DNA from: Pseudanabaena galeata CCNP1313
Lineage (GTDB): Bacteria > Cyanobacteriota > Cyanobacteriia > Pseudanabaenales > Pseudanabaenaceae
Assembly: GCF_029910235.1 (NCBI RefSeq)
Contig: NZ_CP112874.1
Coordinates: 62,001-126,000 of the forward strand
Length of the DNA: 64,000 nucleotides
Reading direction: 5' to 3'
The notes below the pieces were generated by a model. That model saw only the letters and a list, made by a program, of their open reading frames with translations, did not search any database and was not told the DNA's origin. This document shows, one piece after another, positions 47,515 through 54,920 of this stretch. Position numbers and translations under genes: made by a program. Numbering within the stretch: the stretch's first letter is position 1; the number at the start of each line of letters is the position of its first letter.

Positions 47515-47637
47515 ATGAATTAGTAAATTAAAGTTGAAATTTTTTAATTGCGAATATGCATCTCAATCCAAATATGCGAGAATATTTGCAAGTAATTAAA
47601 TATGGCTTTACAGAAAGCAAATTTTGAGGTTAATGAC

Positions 47638-49503
47638 ATGAAGCGCACCTACGAGAAAAAGCCTGCTCAACTTGTAACTTCTGTAAAACCTACAACTCTA
47701 AATTTGCAAACTAGAGGCTTTGCAGTATCTCAGCCAGAGTTAGATGAAGCTGTTTTGAGCCAATCCAAAGGAACTTCGTCCGAAAATTTATTAGAAAAAC
47801 TAATCTCTACACCAACATCTGAATCTGCTGCACCAATCCAGAGAAAGTCTCAGAATCGTTTAAAGGCTTTGAGAATGCCAGTTCAGGCAAAGCTGAGTAT
47901 TGGTGAGCCAAATGACAAGTATGAAAAGGAAGCAGATGACACAGCATCAAAAGTAGTTCAACAAATTAACTCATCACCGCAGAATAAATCTGTCCAACGA
48001 GAGGAATCGATGGAAGAAGAAGACGAAGCACTTCAAATGAAGCCTATCTCTAATATCCAACGAGAGGAATCAATGGAAGAAGAGGATGAGGAACTTCAAA
48101 TGAAATCTTTGGTGCAGAGACGTGAAAATCTTGGTGGGAGAGAAGCATCACTAGATTTAGAGTCATCAATTCAGAGTGCGCGGGGTAGTGGGCAGTCTCT
48201 AGACAATGGTCTACAAGCAAAGATGGGTCAAGCGATGGGAGCAGATTTTAGTGGCGTAAAAGTGCATACAGATTCGCAGTCTGATCAACTCAATAAATCG
48301 ATACAAGCAAAAGCATTTACAACAGGTCAAGATGTTTTCTTCCGTCAAGGGGCATATGATCCAAGTAGTCAAGGTGGTCAGGAGTTAATTGCCCATGAGT
48401 TAACCCACGTGGTACAGCAGAATGCTAATACGGTTCAGCCAAGGCGCAATAAGATCGCTCGTAAATTTCACTCTAGTGGAAGTCAGAATATTCAGCGCTT
48501 AACATTTGAGGGTACAGATTGGGACAGCGCAACTAGTGTAAAAGTAAGTGATGGCGGCTCTTTAGGCGTGGTAATAGTTAATGATACAAGCGCCGATCCA
48601 CCAGTTATTGCAAAGCCTGGAGAAGCTATTAGTTCCGAATTACTAGCTTATACACAGCTACATAACACTATTTTGTCAGGAACAAAAGCTGAAGCTCCAA
48701 AAGTTAGAGTTGCAGACGGTAATGAAATGAATCTGCTAGGCCAAAAAATGAAACAGTTGTTGCCTGTTGAAGAAGAGCGTACACCAAGACAAAAGAGGGC
48801 AATTAATAACTTGGAAGCAGGTGGGAAGATGGGAGTTTATAGTGCAGCTAAGGGAGAAGATTTTATAAAAATTGTTAGGGAGGGTGTTACAGAGGATCCT
48901 ACTAAAGGAAAGAAGAAGCATACAAAAACTAAACGTGGTAAGGAGGTAATGCGTAATTCATCCCCAATCAATATGTTTACTGATTCAACAGTTATAAAAA
49001 CTATGGGTATGGGCGTGGTTGGAGATATTCTTACTGGAAATTTTGATAGATGGCTAGGACTCTATAACCCTGAAAACTTTATGGTAGATGTTGTTAGCAA
49101 GTCAATATCCATGATTGATTTGATTCATAATAATGGGTTGTCAGGGATTGACGACCAGTCTCTACAAGGCTGGAAACAAAGTAAACATGTAAAGAATCTA
49201 GCGGAGCAAAAGTATAGTGCTATAGCAAATGACGTTTGTGAATCTGTATTTGGTGATATGGCTGGTATGCATACAGATGCTCCTCCAAAAGAGCGAGCAA
49301 CCATTCTTAAGTATATAAATTCTAAAAAACCTTCTTTCAAGAAATCATTGATTAGTGGATTGAAAGTGGGTAGATCAAGAGCAATTACTGGCCTCAGAAA
49401 AATGGATAAAACTTTCCAAAATGTAGATTTTGGAGACCAAAAAGATAATGTTTATGAACATATGCGTGCAAAACTTGCGTTCCTAGAAAATGGGGGGGAA
49501 TAG
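47638..49503 (+). CDS. eCIS cargo candidate: DUF4157 core plus kinase-like C-terminus
   Basis: I choose the ATG 47638 (MKRTYEKKPAQL, 621 residues) because GAGG at 47626-47629 precedes it; an upstream ATG at 47602 adds 12 residues. Order: leader LNLQTRGF (22-28), PIQRKSQNRLKALR (67-80), QAKLSIGEPNDKYEKEAD (83-100), a duplicated acidic unit (VQREESMEEEDEALQMKP), then a DUF4157 core (DNGLQAKMGQAMGADFSGVK..., metallopeptidase motif IAHELTHVVQ, about 251-260), the mark of proteins loaded into eCIS particles. The C-terminal 330 residues resemble an atypical kinase: VIAKPGE (Lys 326), SSELLAY (Glu 334), LTGNFDRWLG (Asp 469), NPENF (Asn 480), ISMIDLIHN (Asp 494). I read it as an injected kinase-like toxin; the kinase reading is pattern-based. 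No HIP1 sites. Confidence 0.85.
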   Translation: MKRTYEKKPAQLVTSVKPTTLNLQTRGFAVSQPELDEAVLSQSKGTSSENLLEKLISTPTSESAAPIQRKSQNRLKALRMPVQAKLSIGEPNDKYEKEADDTASKVVQQINSSPQNKSVQREESMEEEDEALQMKPISNIQREESMEEEDEELQMKSLVQRRENLGGREASLDLESSIQSARGSGQSLDNGLQAKMGQAMGADFSGVKVHTDSQSDQLNKSIQAKAFTTGQDVFFRQGAYDPSSQGGQELIAHELTHVVQQNANTVQPRRNKIARKFHSSGSQNIQRLTFEGTDWDSATSVKVSDGGSLGVVIVNDTSADPPVIAKPGEAISSELLAYTQLHNTILSGTKAEAPKVRVADGNEMNLLGQKMKQLLPVEEERTPRQKRAINNLEAGGKMGVYSAAKGEDFIKIVREGVTEDPTKGKKKHTKTKRGKEVMRNSSPINMFTDSTVIKTMGMGVVGDILTGNFDRWLGLYNPENFMVDVVSKSISMIDLIHNNGLSGIDDQSLQGWKQSKHVKNLAEQKYSAIANDVCESVFGDMAGMHTDAPPKERATILKYINSKKPSFKKSLISGLKVGRSRAITGLRKMDKTFQNVDFGDQKDNVYEHMRAKLAFLENGGE

Positions 49504-49648
49504 TGATGAATAGCTGAAGCTCTACAGATATGCTTAAAATTATTTATGTATTTAGTATGGATTCTTAAAGCTATCTATACAACAACGATCCAGATACATT
49601 TCATATTTATGTTTTAACAAACTTGAGTATTGTTGAGCTTATTAGGAT

Positions 49649-50998
49649 ATGGATTACAAAAATAAAGTCTTACCTCTCAATCCATCTATAGCAAAACCCG
49701 TAGCTATAAATCTGCAAACTAGACCATTTTCTAAATCTGAAGATCAAGAGGAAGATCCATTCCATAATCACAATAATTCGATAATCGAAACCCAGAAATT
49801 TTCCGATAATTTAATGGGGAAGCTGATTTCTATGCCTACGACTGAATCCGCTACGCCAATTCAAAGGAAGCCAGAAAATCGCCTTAAAGCGATGAGAGCG
49901 CAGAAAATGGCAATCCAAACAAAGCTAAATATTGGTGAACCAGAAAGCAAGTATGAAAAAGAAGCTGATGAAACTGCGGCTAATGTTGTTCAACAAATTA
50001 ACTCAGCAACTAATTTATCCCTACAACCTCAAGGGGTTCGGCAGAATACAGGAGATGTACAGCAGTTATCCACAATTAACAATTCACAGGATAAAACAAT
50101 AACAAATCGCCAATACGCAAATATAGAAAAAGTTTCATCTACAGGAGAAGAATCGATCCAAAGATTGGCTCTTCAATATGGAAGTTCACCACCGATTCCA
50201 GAAGATGCAAAGAAGCTTGCAGCGCATCAAGACAATACAAGAGTTGCAAAAATAGACGTTCAGCAGATATCTGGAGATGGCAGTATCAACATTTCGGGTC
50301 AGGTATACAAAGATATGGCTGATAGTGAAGAGATATTTTTAGTTGCACATGGGCGACCACCTCTTGGCGATCAACCTGCAATGCTGGAGTCTGGTGATGG
50401 CTCATCACTCAACGGTTCTAATGTAGCAGGAATTTTTAACACAATCCGAAGCGGACTCAAAGGAGAAAACAAGAGTTTAGGAGAATTTAAGATAGAAGCT
50501 TGTATGTCGTCACTAAGTAGGAAAACTAAAGGTGGAAAATTTGGTGGTTATTTCGTTAAAGAAAAACCATCATTACTTGATGACACCAAAAACAGCCTCA
50601 AGAAAACATATAAGGTAAAAGACCTCGAACTCAAAGGCAATTTGGGATTCTCTGCTGGATCGGAGCTGGAGGATGGTGTGCAAAATACAACTCCAGAAGG
50701 AACAGAAATTGGCTTACTCGATCCTCTAACCGCAGGCATTCGTGATGCGGGGGACAATTCAGATAAGGCGGCTCCTATGATCGCAGATGCATTGAATATA
50801 GTATCTAAACAAAAGAATCTACTGAATGAGGCTGATAAAATAAAAAACCTCCAACTCAAAGATCTTCATGGACATAAAAGTACTGTAGATTTTCTATCGA
50901 AGTCTTTTGCAGCGTTTAAGACAAATAATCCACCTGATTACACATTGGAAAGTGTTCTTACGATCCTTGTTGGGTACATAAAGAGTCAAGCCCAATAA
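49649..50998 (+). CDS. eCIS cargo candidate: clan-CD cysteine peptidase-like C-terminus
   Basis: The first 120 residues are clearly related to those of the preceding gene: INLQTRPF (20-27), ATPIQRKPENRLKAMR (68-83), TKLNIGEPESKYEKEAD (91-107) and NVVQQINSA. The DUF4157 HExxH core is missing. From about residue 225 a caspase-like (clan CD) pattern appears: hydrophobic strand plus His-Gly (EEIFLVAHGRP, His 234) and strand plus Ala-Cys (FKIEACMSS, Cys 285), the catalytic dyad layout of C11, C14, C80 and CHAT-type peptidases. I infer a second injected effector, probably a protease. The remainder is helical. The IS element that follows starts 30 bases after the stop. Confidence 0.75.
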   Translation: MDYKNKVLPLNPSIAKPVAINLQTRPFSKSEDQEEDPFHNHNNSIIETQKFSDNLMGKLISMPTTESATPIQRKPENRLKAMRAQKMAIQTKLNIGEPESKYEKEADETAANVVQQINSATNLSLQPQGVRQNTGDVQQLSTINNSQDKTITNRQYANIEKVSSTGEESIQRLALQYGSSPPIPEDAKKLAAHQDNTRVAKIDVQQISGDGSINISGQVYKDMADSEEIFLVAHGRPPLGDQPAMLESGDGSSLNGSNVAGIFNTIRSGLKGENKSLGEFKIEACMSSLSRKTKGGKFGGYFVKEKPSLLDDTKNSLKKTYKVKDLELKGNLGFSAGSELEDGVQNTTPEGTEIGLLDPLTAGIRDAGDNSDKAAPMIADALNIVSKQKNLLNEADKIKNLQLKDLHGHKSTVDFLSKSFAAFKTNNPPDYTLESVLTILVGYIKSQAQ

Positions 50999-51027
50999 TC
51001 ATGGAGTTTGTAGGAATAAAACTCTAT

Positions 51028-52285
51028 CTGAGATCTTGCACCATTCCTAAAAGAGTTAAGTGGGAATGGGTTTGAGAATAATTTCAAAGCCATGACGAGC
51101 AGCAATATCGGCACTAATTTGAAGATACCTGAGAAGTTTCAACCAAAGGACAGAAGGGAATAAAACTGAAAGAGTTAAATCACAAGTAGCTTTCCAGTCC
51201 AAGATGGGAGGAATCGACCATTGATCAATCCAATGAGCCAAAAGATAAGAAAGCAGAGAGAGGATAAGCCAACGATAAACACCAAGTTTTGTCGATTGCC
51301 CAAAACAATGCAAGCCAAAGCGATGTTTGATGGTTTTGAAGAATCCCTCAATTGCCCAACGCTTACGCCCTAACATCACCAGATAAGCACCAGAATAAGG
51401 ATGAGAAGAGACAACAAAACGTAACTCCCGTTTACTATCGGCTCTTTTGAGCCAGAACCAAGAGATCGTCAAAGGCTGAGTTAGCCCTTCTAGCAAAATT
51501 TGTTGTCCACGTTTGCCATGACGATAAAGTTGTTTGACGGTGCGTCCATCTTGAAGTTTACGATTGTTGCGGACACCGACAACGATGCGCCAAGACTTGG
51601 CTCGGACTGCATTGAAAAACTTCACTGTACTAAACTCAGTATCGGCAAGGACAATCACAGTCCTGCCTTGGGTTAGTTGCTTGGGGACTGTCCTCAATAA
51701 CTTACAAGCTAACTCAGAGGGACTGGGGTATCCTTTACCTCGCCATACTCTAAAACTCCATGGCACGCGCCACTCTCCATAGACCAGATACAGTACAACC
51801 AGATGTAGTCCTCGCTTGCCGTTTAGTATTCTCACCCATGGGTCGGGTTCATCTTTGGTGGGATTACTCAAATGTAGAAACTTGCCACATTTTTCTAGGG
51901 TCGTCAAGTCTATCAGTATCTTTAATGGCACTTGTTTCGATGGACGATGCTTGGCGATTTGTCCCAAAATAGCCTGACGTGTCGCTCGAATTAGTCCTCT
52001 TGTTGACCAGTTATAGTGGTTGAGAAATCGACTCAACGCACTCGCTGATTTTATCTGTGTATGTTCTGGATAGGGATGTCCTTGTGCTTCGAGGAATAGT
52101 CCCAATATTGCATTGAGACTTGCTTTTTGATACACACTTGGCATCAAACACAGAAGGCTATAAACTAGCCCTTGGGCGTGCTTAACGATGCTTTCCATGA
52201 TCGTTATTTAATTTACTACTACGCCCTTTTTTTCACATTTTTGCTCTTTCTGCAACCCCTTTTCTTGAATGGTGCAAGATCTCAG
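51028..52285. mobile_element. Complete IS element, IS4/IS701-like, 1258 bp
   Basis: Terminal inverted repeats CTGAGATCTTGCACCATTC (51028-51046) and its exact complement (52267-52285) enclose a single transposase gene on the minus strand. The flanks carry a direct repeat CTAT (51024-51027 and 52286-52289), the likely 4-base target duplication. The transposase is intact and the ends are identical, so the insertion looks recent. Confidence 0.9.
51056..52198 (-). CDS. DDE transposase of the IS element
   Basis: The 380-residue protein has the IS4-superfamily acidic triad: LIDLTTLEK (first Asp), IVLADTEFSTVKFF (second Asp) and RKRWAIEGFFKTIKHRFG (Glu in the YREK-like region). The start SIVKHAQGLVYSLLCLMPSV and helical N-terminus are as in the IS701-like group. 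It is full length relative to the element. It cuts and rejoins the 19-base ends during movement. The 4-base target duplication agrees with the IS701 type, but the subfamily assignment is not firm. Confidence 0.88.
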   Translation of the reverse strand: MESIVKHAQGLVYSLLCLMPSVYQKASLNAILGLFLEAQGHPYPEHTQIKSASALSRFLNHYNWSTRGLIRATRQAILGQIAKHRPSKQVPLKILIDLTTLEKCGKFLHLSNPTKDEPDPWVRILNGKRGLHLVVLYLVYGEWRVPWSFRVWRGKGYPSPSELACKLLRTVPKQLTQGRTVIVLADTEFSTVKFFNAVRAKSWRIVVGVRNNRKLQDGRTVKQLYRHGKRGQQILLEGLTQPLTISWFWLKRADSKRELRFVVSSHPYSGAYLVMLGRKRWAIEGFFKTIKHRFGLHCFGQSTKLGVYRWLILSLLSYLLAHWIDQWSIPPILDWKATCDLTLSVLFPSVLWLKLLRYLQISADIAARHGFEIILKPIPT

Positions 52286-52526
52286 CTATACTAATATTTC
52301 TTGATTAAGTAAATTACAGAACCATAGTCCAACTCCTCACAGTCCAAAATGTGGAGATGGCGATCTGATGTATGAAATCTAAAAAATTATATCGTTTTGA
52401 GTTATCTGCTCCTTCTCTCGATTGCGCTTCTTAGACTTTTGTCAGTGCGATGTATCTTAGAATCCCGCAAAAATTGGAAGAGCGATCGCAGTTTTAGTGA
52501 TTGATTTTGGGCTGAAGCGATCGCGC
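52286..52526. other. Gene-free stretch between IS and xisI
   Basis: The 241 bases contain two HIP1 sites (near 52481 and 52518) and one copy of a short sequence, TGATTGATTTTGGGCTGAAG (52500-52519), that recurs near 53360 and 54285. No gene or clear hairpin. Confidence 0.4.
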
Positions 52527-52862
52527 TCAAGCAACTGCATAGCCAGTATATTCACGCATTTCAGGAGCTTGAAACCCCAACACAATATCTTCCTTCGCCA
52601 CGCCTAAATCTACTAGCTCTTGGGCAACCCTCATTTCCGTCATATTTTGCTGAATCCAAATCTTCCCCTTTAAAATATCCAAATGTAAAACGCAACCATA
52701 GACTCGCCGATAACCATCCCATCCCACATTCATGACATGATAATGGTCTTGTTTTACATCAAAAACCGTGTAGCAATCAATCGATCCATTTGCGATCGGC
52801 ACGGTAGCATAAGCAGTCAACAACGACTGAATTATATTGCGATAAGACTCTATCGTATCCAT
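52527..52862 (-). CDS. xisI: XisI-family protein
   Basis: This 111-residue protein matches the fdxN-element excision controlling factor XisI: IIQSLLTAYATVPIANGSID, CYTVFDVKQDHYHVMNVGWD, IWIQQNMTEMRVAQELVDLG and the end QAPEMREYTGYAVA. It overlaps xisH by 13 bases and is translated with it. In Anabaena XisH and XisI control excision of the fdxN element, but the pair is widespread in cyanobacteria that lack that element and no XisF recombinase is present here. Recent structural ideas place XisH near PD-(D/E)xK nucleases, so the pair may be a toxin-antitoxin-like unit (inference). Confidence 0.93.
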   Translation of the reverse strand: MDTIESYRNIIQSLLTAYATVPIANGSIDCYTVFDVKQDHYHVMNVGWDGYRRVYGCVLHLDILKGKIWIQQNMTEMRVAQELVDLGVAKEDIVLGFQAPEMREYTGYAVA

Positions 52863-53266
52863 TGGACAATTACCTCTTGAATTGCGTCGTAAATAATTAG
52901 TTTGATTTGGTATCTCTCTAATGAAATTTGTGCAAATTCGCGCTTAAAGAATGATTCATAAACACCCACTGGCACGGCTAAATACAAAATGCGTGTTGAG
53001 TCAGCAATTTCTAAGGCAAGCCGATAATTCAAAAACTGCCCTAATGCAGCATGATAATCAGTCAATGGCGAGTCACTCAAGAACGTCTTTATTTCAACGG
53101 CAATTTTTTCTTGACCGCGCTCTGCAGCTAACAATTGCTCTGCGCCCAAATCAATTTCAAACTTAGTGCCGCCAATATCCAGCCGAAGCGGATCATCAGT
53201 TACATTCCATCGATCCTTTTCTAAAGCGATTCTAACTACAGCATGAAATCTGTCTTTAGCAGCCAT
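52850..53266 (-). CDS. xisH: XisH-family protein (PD-(D/E)xK-like)
   Basis: The 138 residues match XisH: MAAKDRFHAVVRIALEKDRW, LDIGGTKFEIDLGAEQLLAA, ERGQEKIAVEIKTFLSDSPL and FLNYRLALEI. EIDLGAEQ...AVEIKTF gives the Asp, Glu and Lys of a PD-(D/E)xK nuclease core. The gene precedes xisI on the same transcript. Together with its partner it is a common cyanobacterial accessory module. Confidence 0.93.
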   Translation of the reverse strand: MAAKDRFHAVVRIALEKDRWNVTDDPLRLDIGGTKFEIDLGAEQLLAAERGQEKIAVEIKTFLSDSPLTDYHAALGQFLNYRLALEIADSTRILYLAVPVGVYESFFKREFAQISLERYQIKLIIYDAIQEVIVQWIR

Positions 53267-53434
53267 TAATGTCTTTACTATATTTTATCCTTAATTATAA
53301 AGTAATCGCTTTCCTAAATGTCTCAAATTCTAAAATGGTCAAGCGTCGATCGCATTTCTAGTTATTGATTTTTGGCTGATTATATTGTTATTTGATATGC
53401 TAGATCACATATAGGTCTGACTTGGAGCGCCATT

Positions 53435-54253
53435 ATGACAATTTCTGGTAATCACAAGCAAATTTCAACCGTAGAACTTCTTGACGAGGACTTTGAGCCA
53501 ATGCCAGAGGGCGATAAACAACGGCGTAACTTAAGCTATACGACTGAAGCGTTGAGACTCTGGTTTGAGAAACAGCAGAATGTATATGTTTCTGGAAATC
53601 TATTTATCCGTTATCGAGAAGAGAAAGTCGAGAAAAGAATCGCCCCAGATACTTTCGTTGTTTTTGGTATGAGCAACGAAGACCGCATTAGTTACAAAAT
53701 CTATGAAGATGGTGGGAAAGCTCCTGACTTTGTGTTGGAAATAACTTCTAAGGGAACGGTGACGAAAGACCGCGAACAAAATCCATTGATTTATCGTAAT
53801 TTGGGAGTTAAGGAATATTTTCAGTACGATCCATCGGGTGAATATTTGAAGCCTACTTCTTTACAGGGTATGCGTTTGGAGAATGGTAAATACTTAGCGA
53901 TCGCTTCTTCAATCTTGCCTGATGGTACTTTGTCACTTCATAGTGAAGTTTTAGGTTTAGATTTACATTTATACCCAGATCTTGGTTTTCGTTTTTTTGA
54001 CCCAATTTCTAACCAGATTTTGCGGTCTTATGCTGAGGCAGAGTTTGAGAGAGTTTTCGAGCAACGGGCTAGATTCCAAGCGGAGTTAGAGCGTTCTTTT
54101 GAGCATCAGGCTAGGCTTGAGGCGGAGGCGATCGCTGAGCGTGCTAATTTGGAAAAACAGCTAGCTGAACAGGCGCAACAAAAGGCTGAGCAAAAAGCCG
54201 AACGTCTTGTCGAAATGCTCAAAGCGATGGGGATTAATACTGATGCAATTTAA
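53435..54253 (+). CDS. Uma2-family protein with C-terminal coiled coil
   Basis: The Uma2/DUF820 core occupies residues 30-180: IAPDTFVVFGM (Asp), PDFVLEITSKGTVTKDREQN (Glu-x-Thr) and LIYRNLGVKEYFQYDP. The last 80 residues form a charged coiled coil rich in Ala, Glu and Gln (AELERSFEHQARLEAEAIAE, EKQLAEQAQQKAEQKAERLV), a common variant of the family. Ribosome site TTGGAG lies upstream of ATG 53435. It stands alone and is not closely related to the Uma2 pair at 8.0-9.2 kb. Confidence 0.9.
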   Translation: MTISGNHKQISTVELLDEDFEPMPEGDKQRRNLSYTTEALRLWFEKQQNVYVSGNLFIRYREEKVEKRIAPDTFVVFGMSNEDRISYKIYEDGGKAPDFVLEITSKGTVTKDREQNPLIYRNLGVKEYFQYDPSGEYLKPTSLQGMRLENGKYLAIASSILPDGTLSLHSEVLGLDLHLYPDLGFRFFDPISNQILRSYAEAEFERVFEQRARFQAELERSFEHQARLEAEAIAERANLEKQLAEQAQQKAEQKAERLVEMLKAMGINTDAI

Positions 54254-54316
54254 GCGAATTACCTTCTTATTGCCATTCTAGTTATTGTTTTTTGGCTGAT
54301 GCGATCGCGCTTTCAC

Positions 54317-54343
54317 TCAAGCAACTGCATAGCCAGTATATTC
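54317..54343 (-). pseudogene. Fragment of an xisI 3' end
   Basis: On the minus strand this encodes EYTGYAVA and a stop, base for base the last 27 bases of xisI at 52527. The downstream flank (GCGATCGCGC and TTTTTGGCTGAT) is also shared, with a 5-base insertion. Upstream (54344-54540, minus strand) lies debris with short open runs such as DGKVLIAELAKEEELKTP followed by a stop; I cannot assign it. It marks loss of a second xisI-like gene. Confidence 0.6.
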
Positions 54344-54563
54344 CCCTTTTTGATCTCTTCGCTCCATAAAAGGGAATCGCTTAGGAATTGACATTTTCTT
54401 ACACTACTTTAGGTTCTAACAAATTCTTCAACTTCTGAGCAGCTTCACCACAATCGTAAAGCGACATTAAGCCACAACATTATCTGGTGTCTTTAGTTCC
54501 TCTTCCTTGGCTAATTCTGCTATTAAAACCTTGCCATCTGAAACTTTTCGTTACGAAACAATT

Positions 54564-54667
54564 ATATCAATTCACAAAAGTGTGGTCACACTTTTGTGAA
54601 TTTAAAAACCAAACCCAGTAATGGTTTTAGAAGCACAAAATGGCGTAGCCATTTTGTGCTTTGGTAT
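54564..54667. repeat. Family B palindromic repeat, copy 3 (reversed)
   Basis: Reading in reverse relative to copy 1: ATATCAATTCACAAAAGTG with its complement, AAACCAAACCC..GGTTTT, and CACAAAATGGCG/TAGCCATTTTGTG, ending TTGGTAT. It abuts a family A element at 54667. Confidence 0.8.
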
Positions 54668-54775
54668 AGCAATGTAAGTTTTGCTTAGGACATAAAACCA
54701 AAAAGATGAGTGGCGGCGCGAAGCGTCGCCACTCATCTTTTTGGTTTTGATTTGTCATATCTATCTCTCGCCAGT
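54667..54775. repeat. Family A palindromic repeat, copy 3 (reversed, worn end)
   Basis: One end TAGCAATGTAAG and the central hairpin (AAAAAGATGAGTGGCGGCG against CGTCGCCACTCATCTTTTT) match copies 1 and 2, but the distal end has decayed (GTCATATCTATCTCTCGCC). It directly joins the family B copy, so the two elements form a compound insertion in front of carB. Confidence 0.75.
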
Positions 54776-54920
54776 AATTCAAGATTTGACATAGCCAACT
54801 GTAGCCATTATTTTTACATCTTAGCGACACCTCACTTCAATTAGCATCATGCGCTACACATTGCGCGATCGCCATGACGCTATAAAATGTAATGCGAGTT
54901 ACCTACGAAATACAAGATTT

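Noticed and set aside
52527-53266. xisH/xisI as evidence of an excisable fdxN-type element
   Set aside because: No XisF-type recombinase, no nif genes and no element borders are present.
54627-54830. 67-residue minus-strand ORF
   Set aside because: It is made of repeat-element sequence; its protein contains the translated hairpin found at other copies.
54849-54920. Upstream ATG for carB
   Set aside because: The 24 extra residues do not resemble the family, while ATG 54921 gives the standard [10 protein letters not shown] start.
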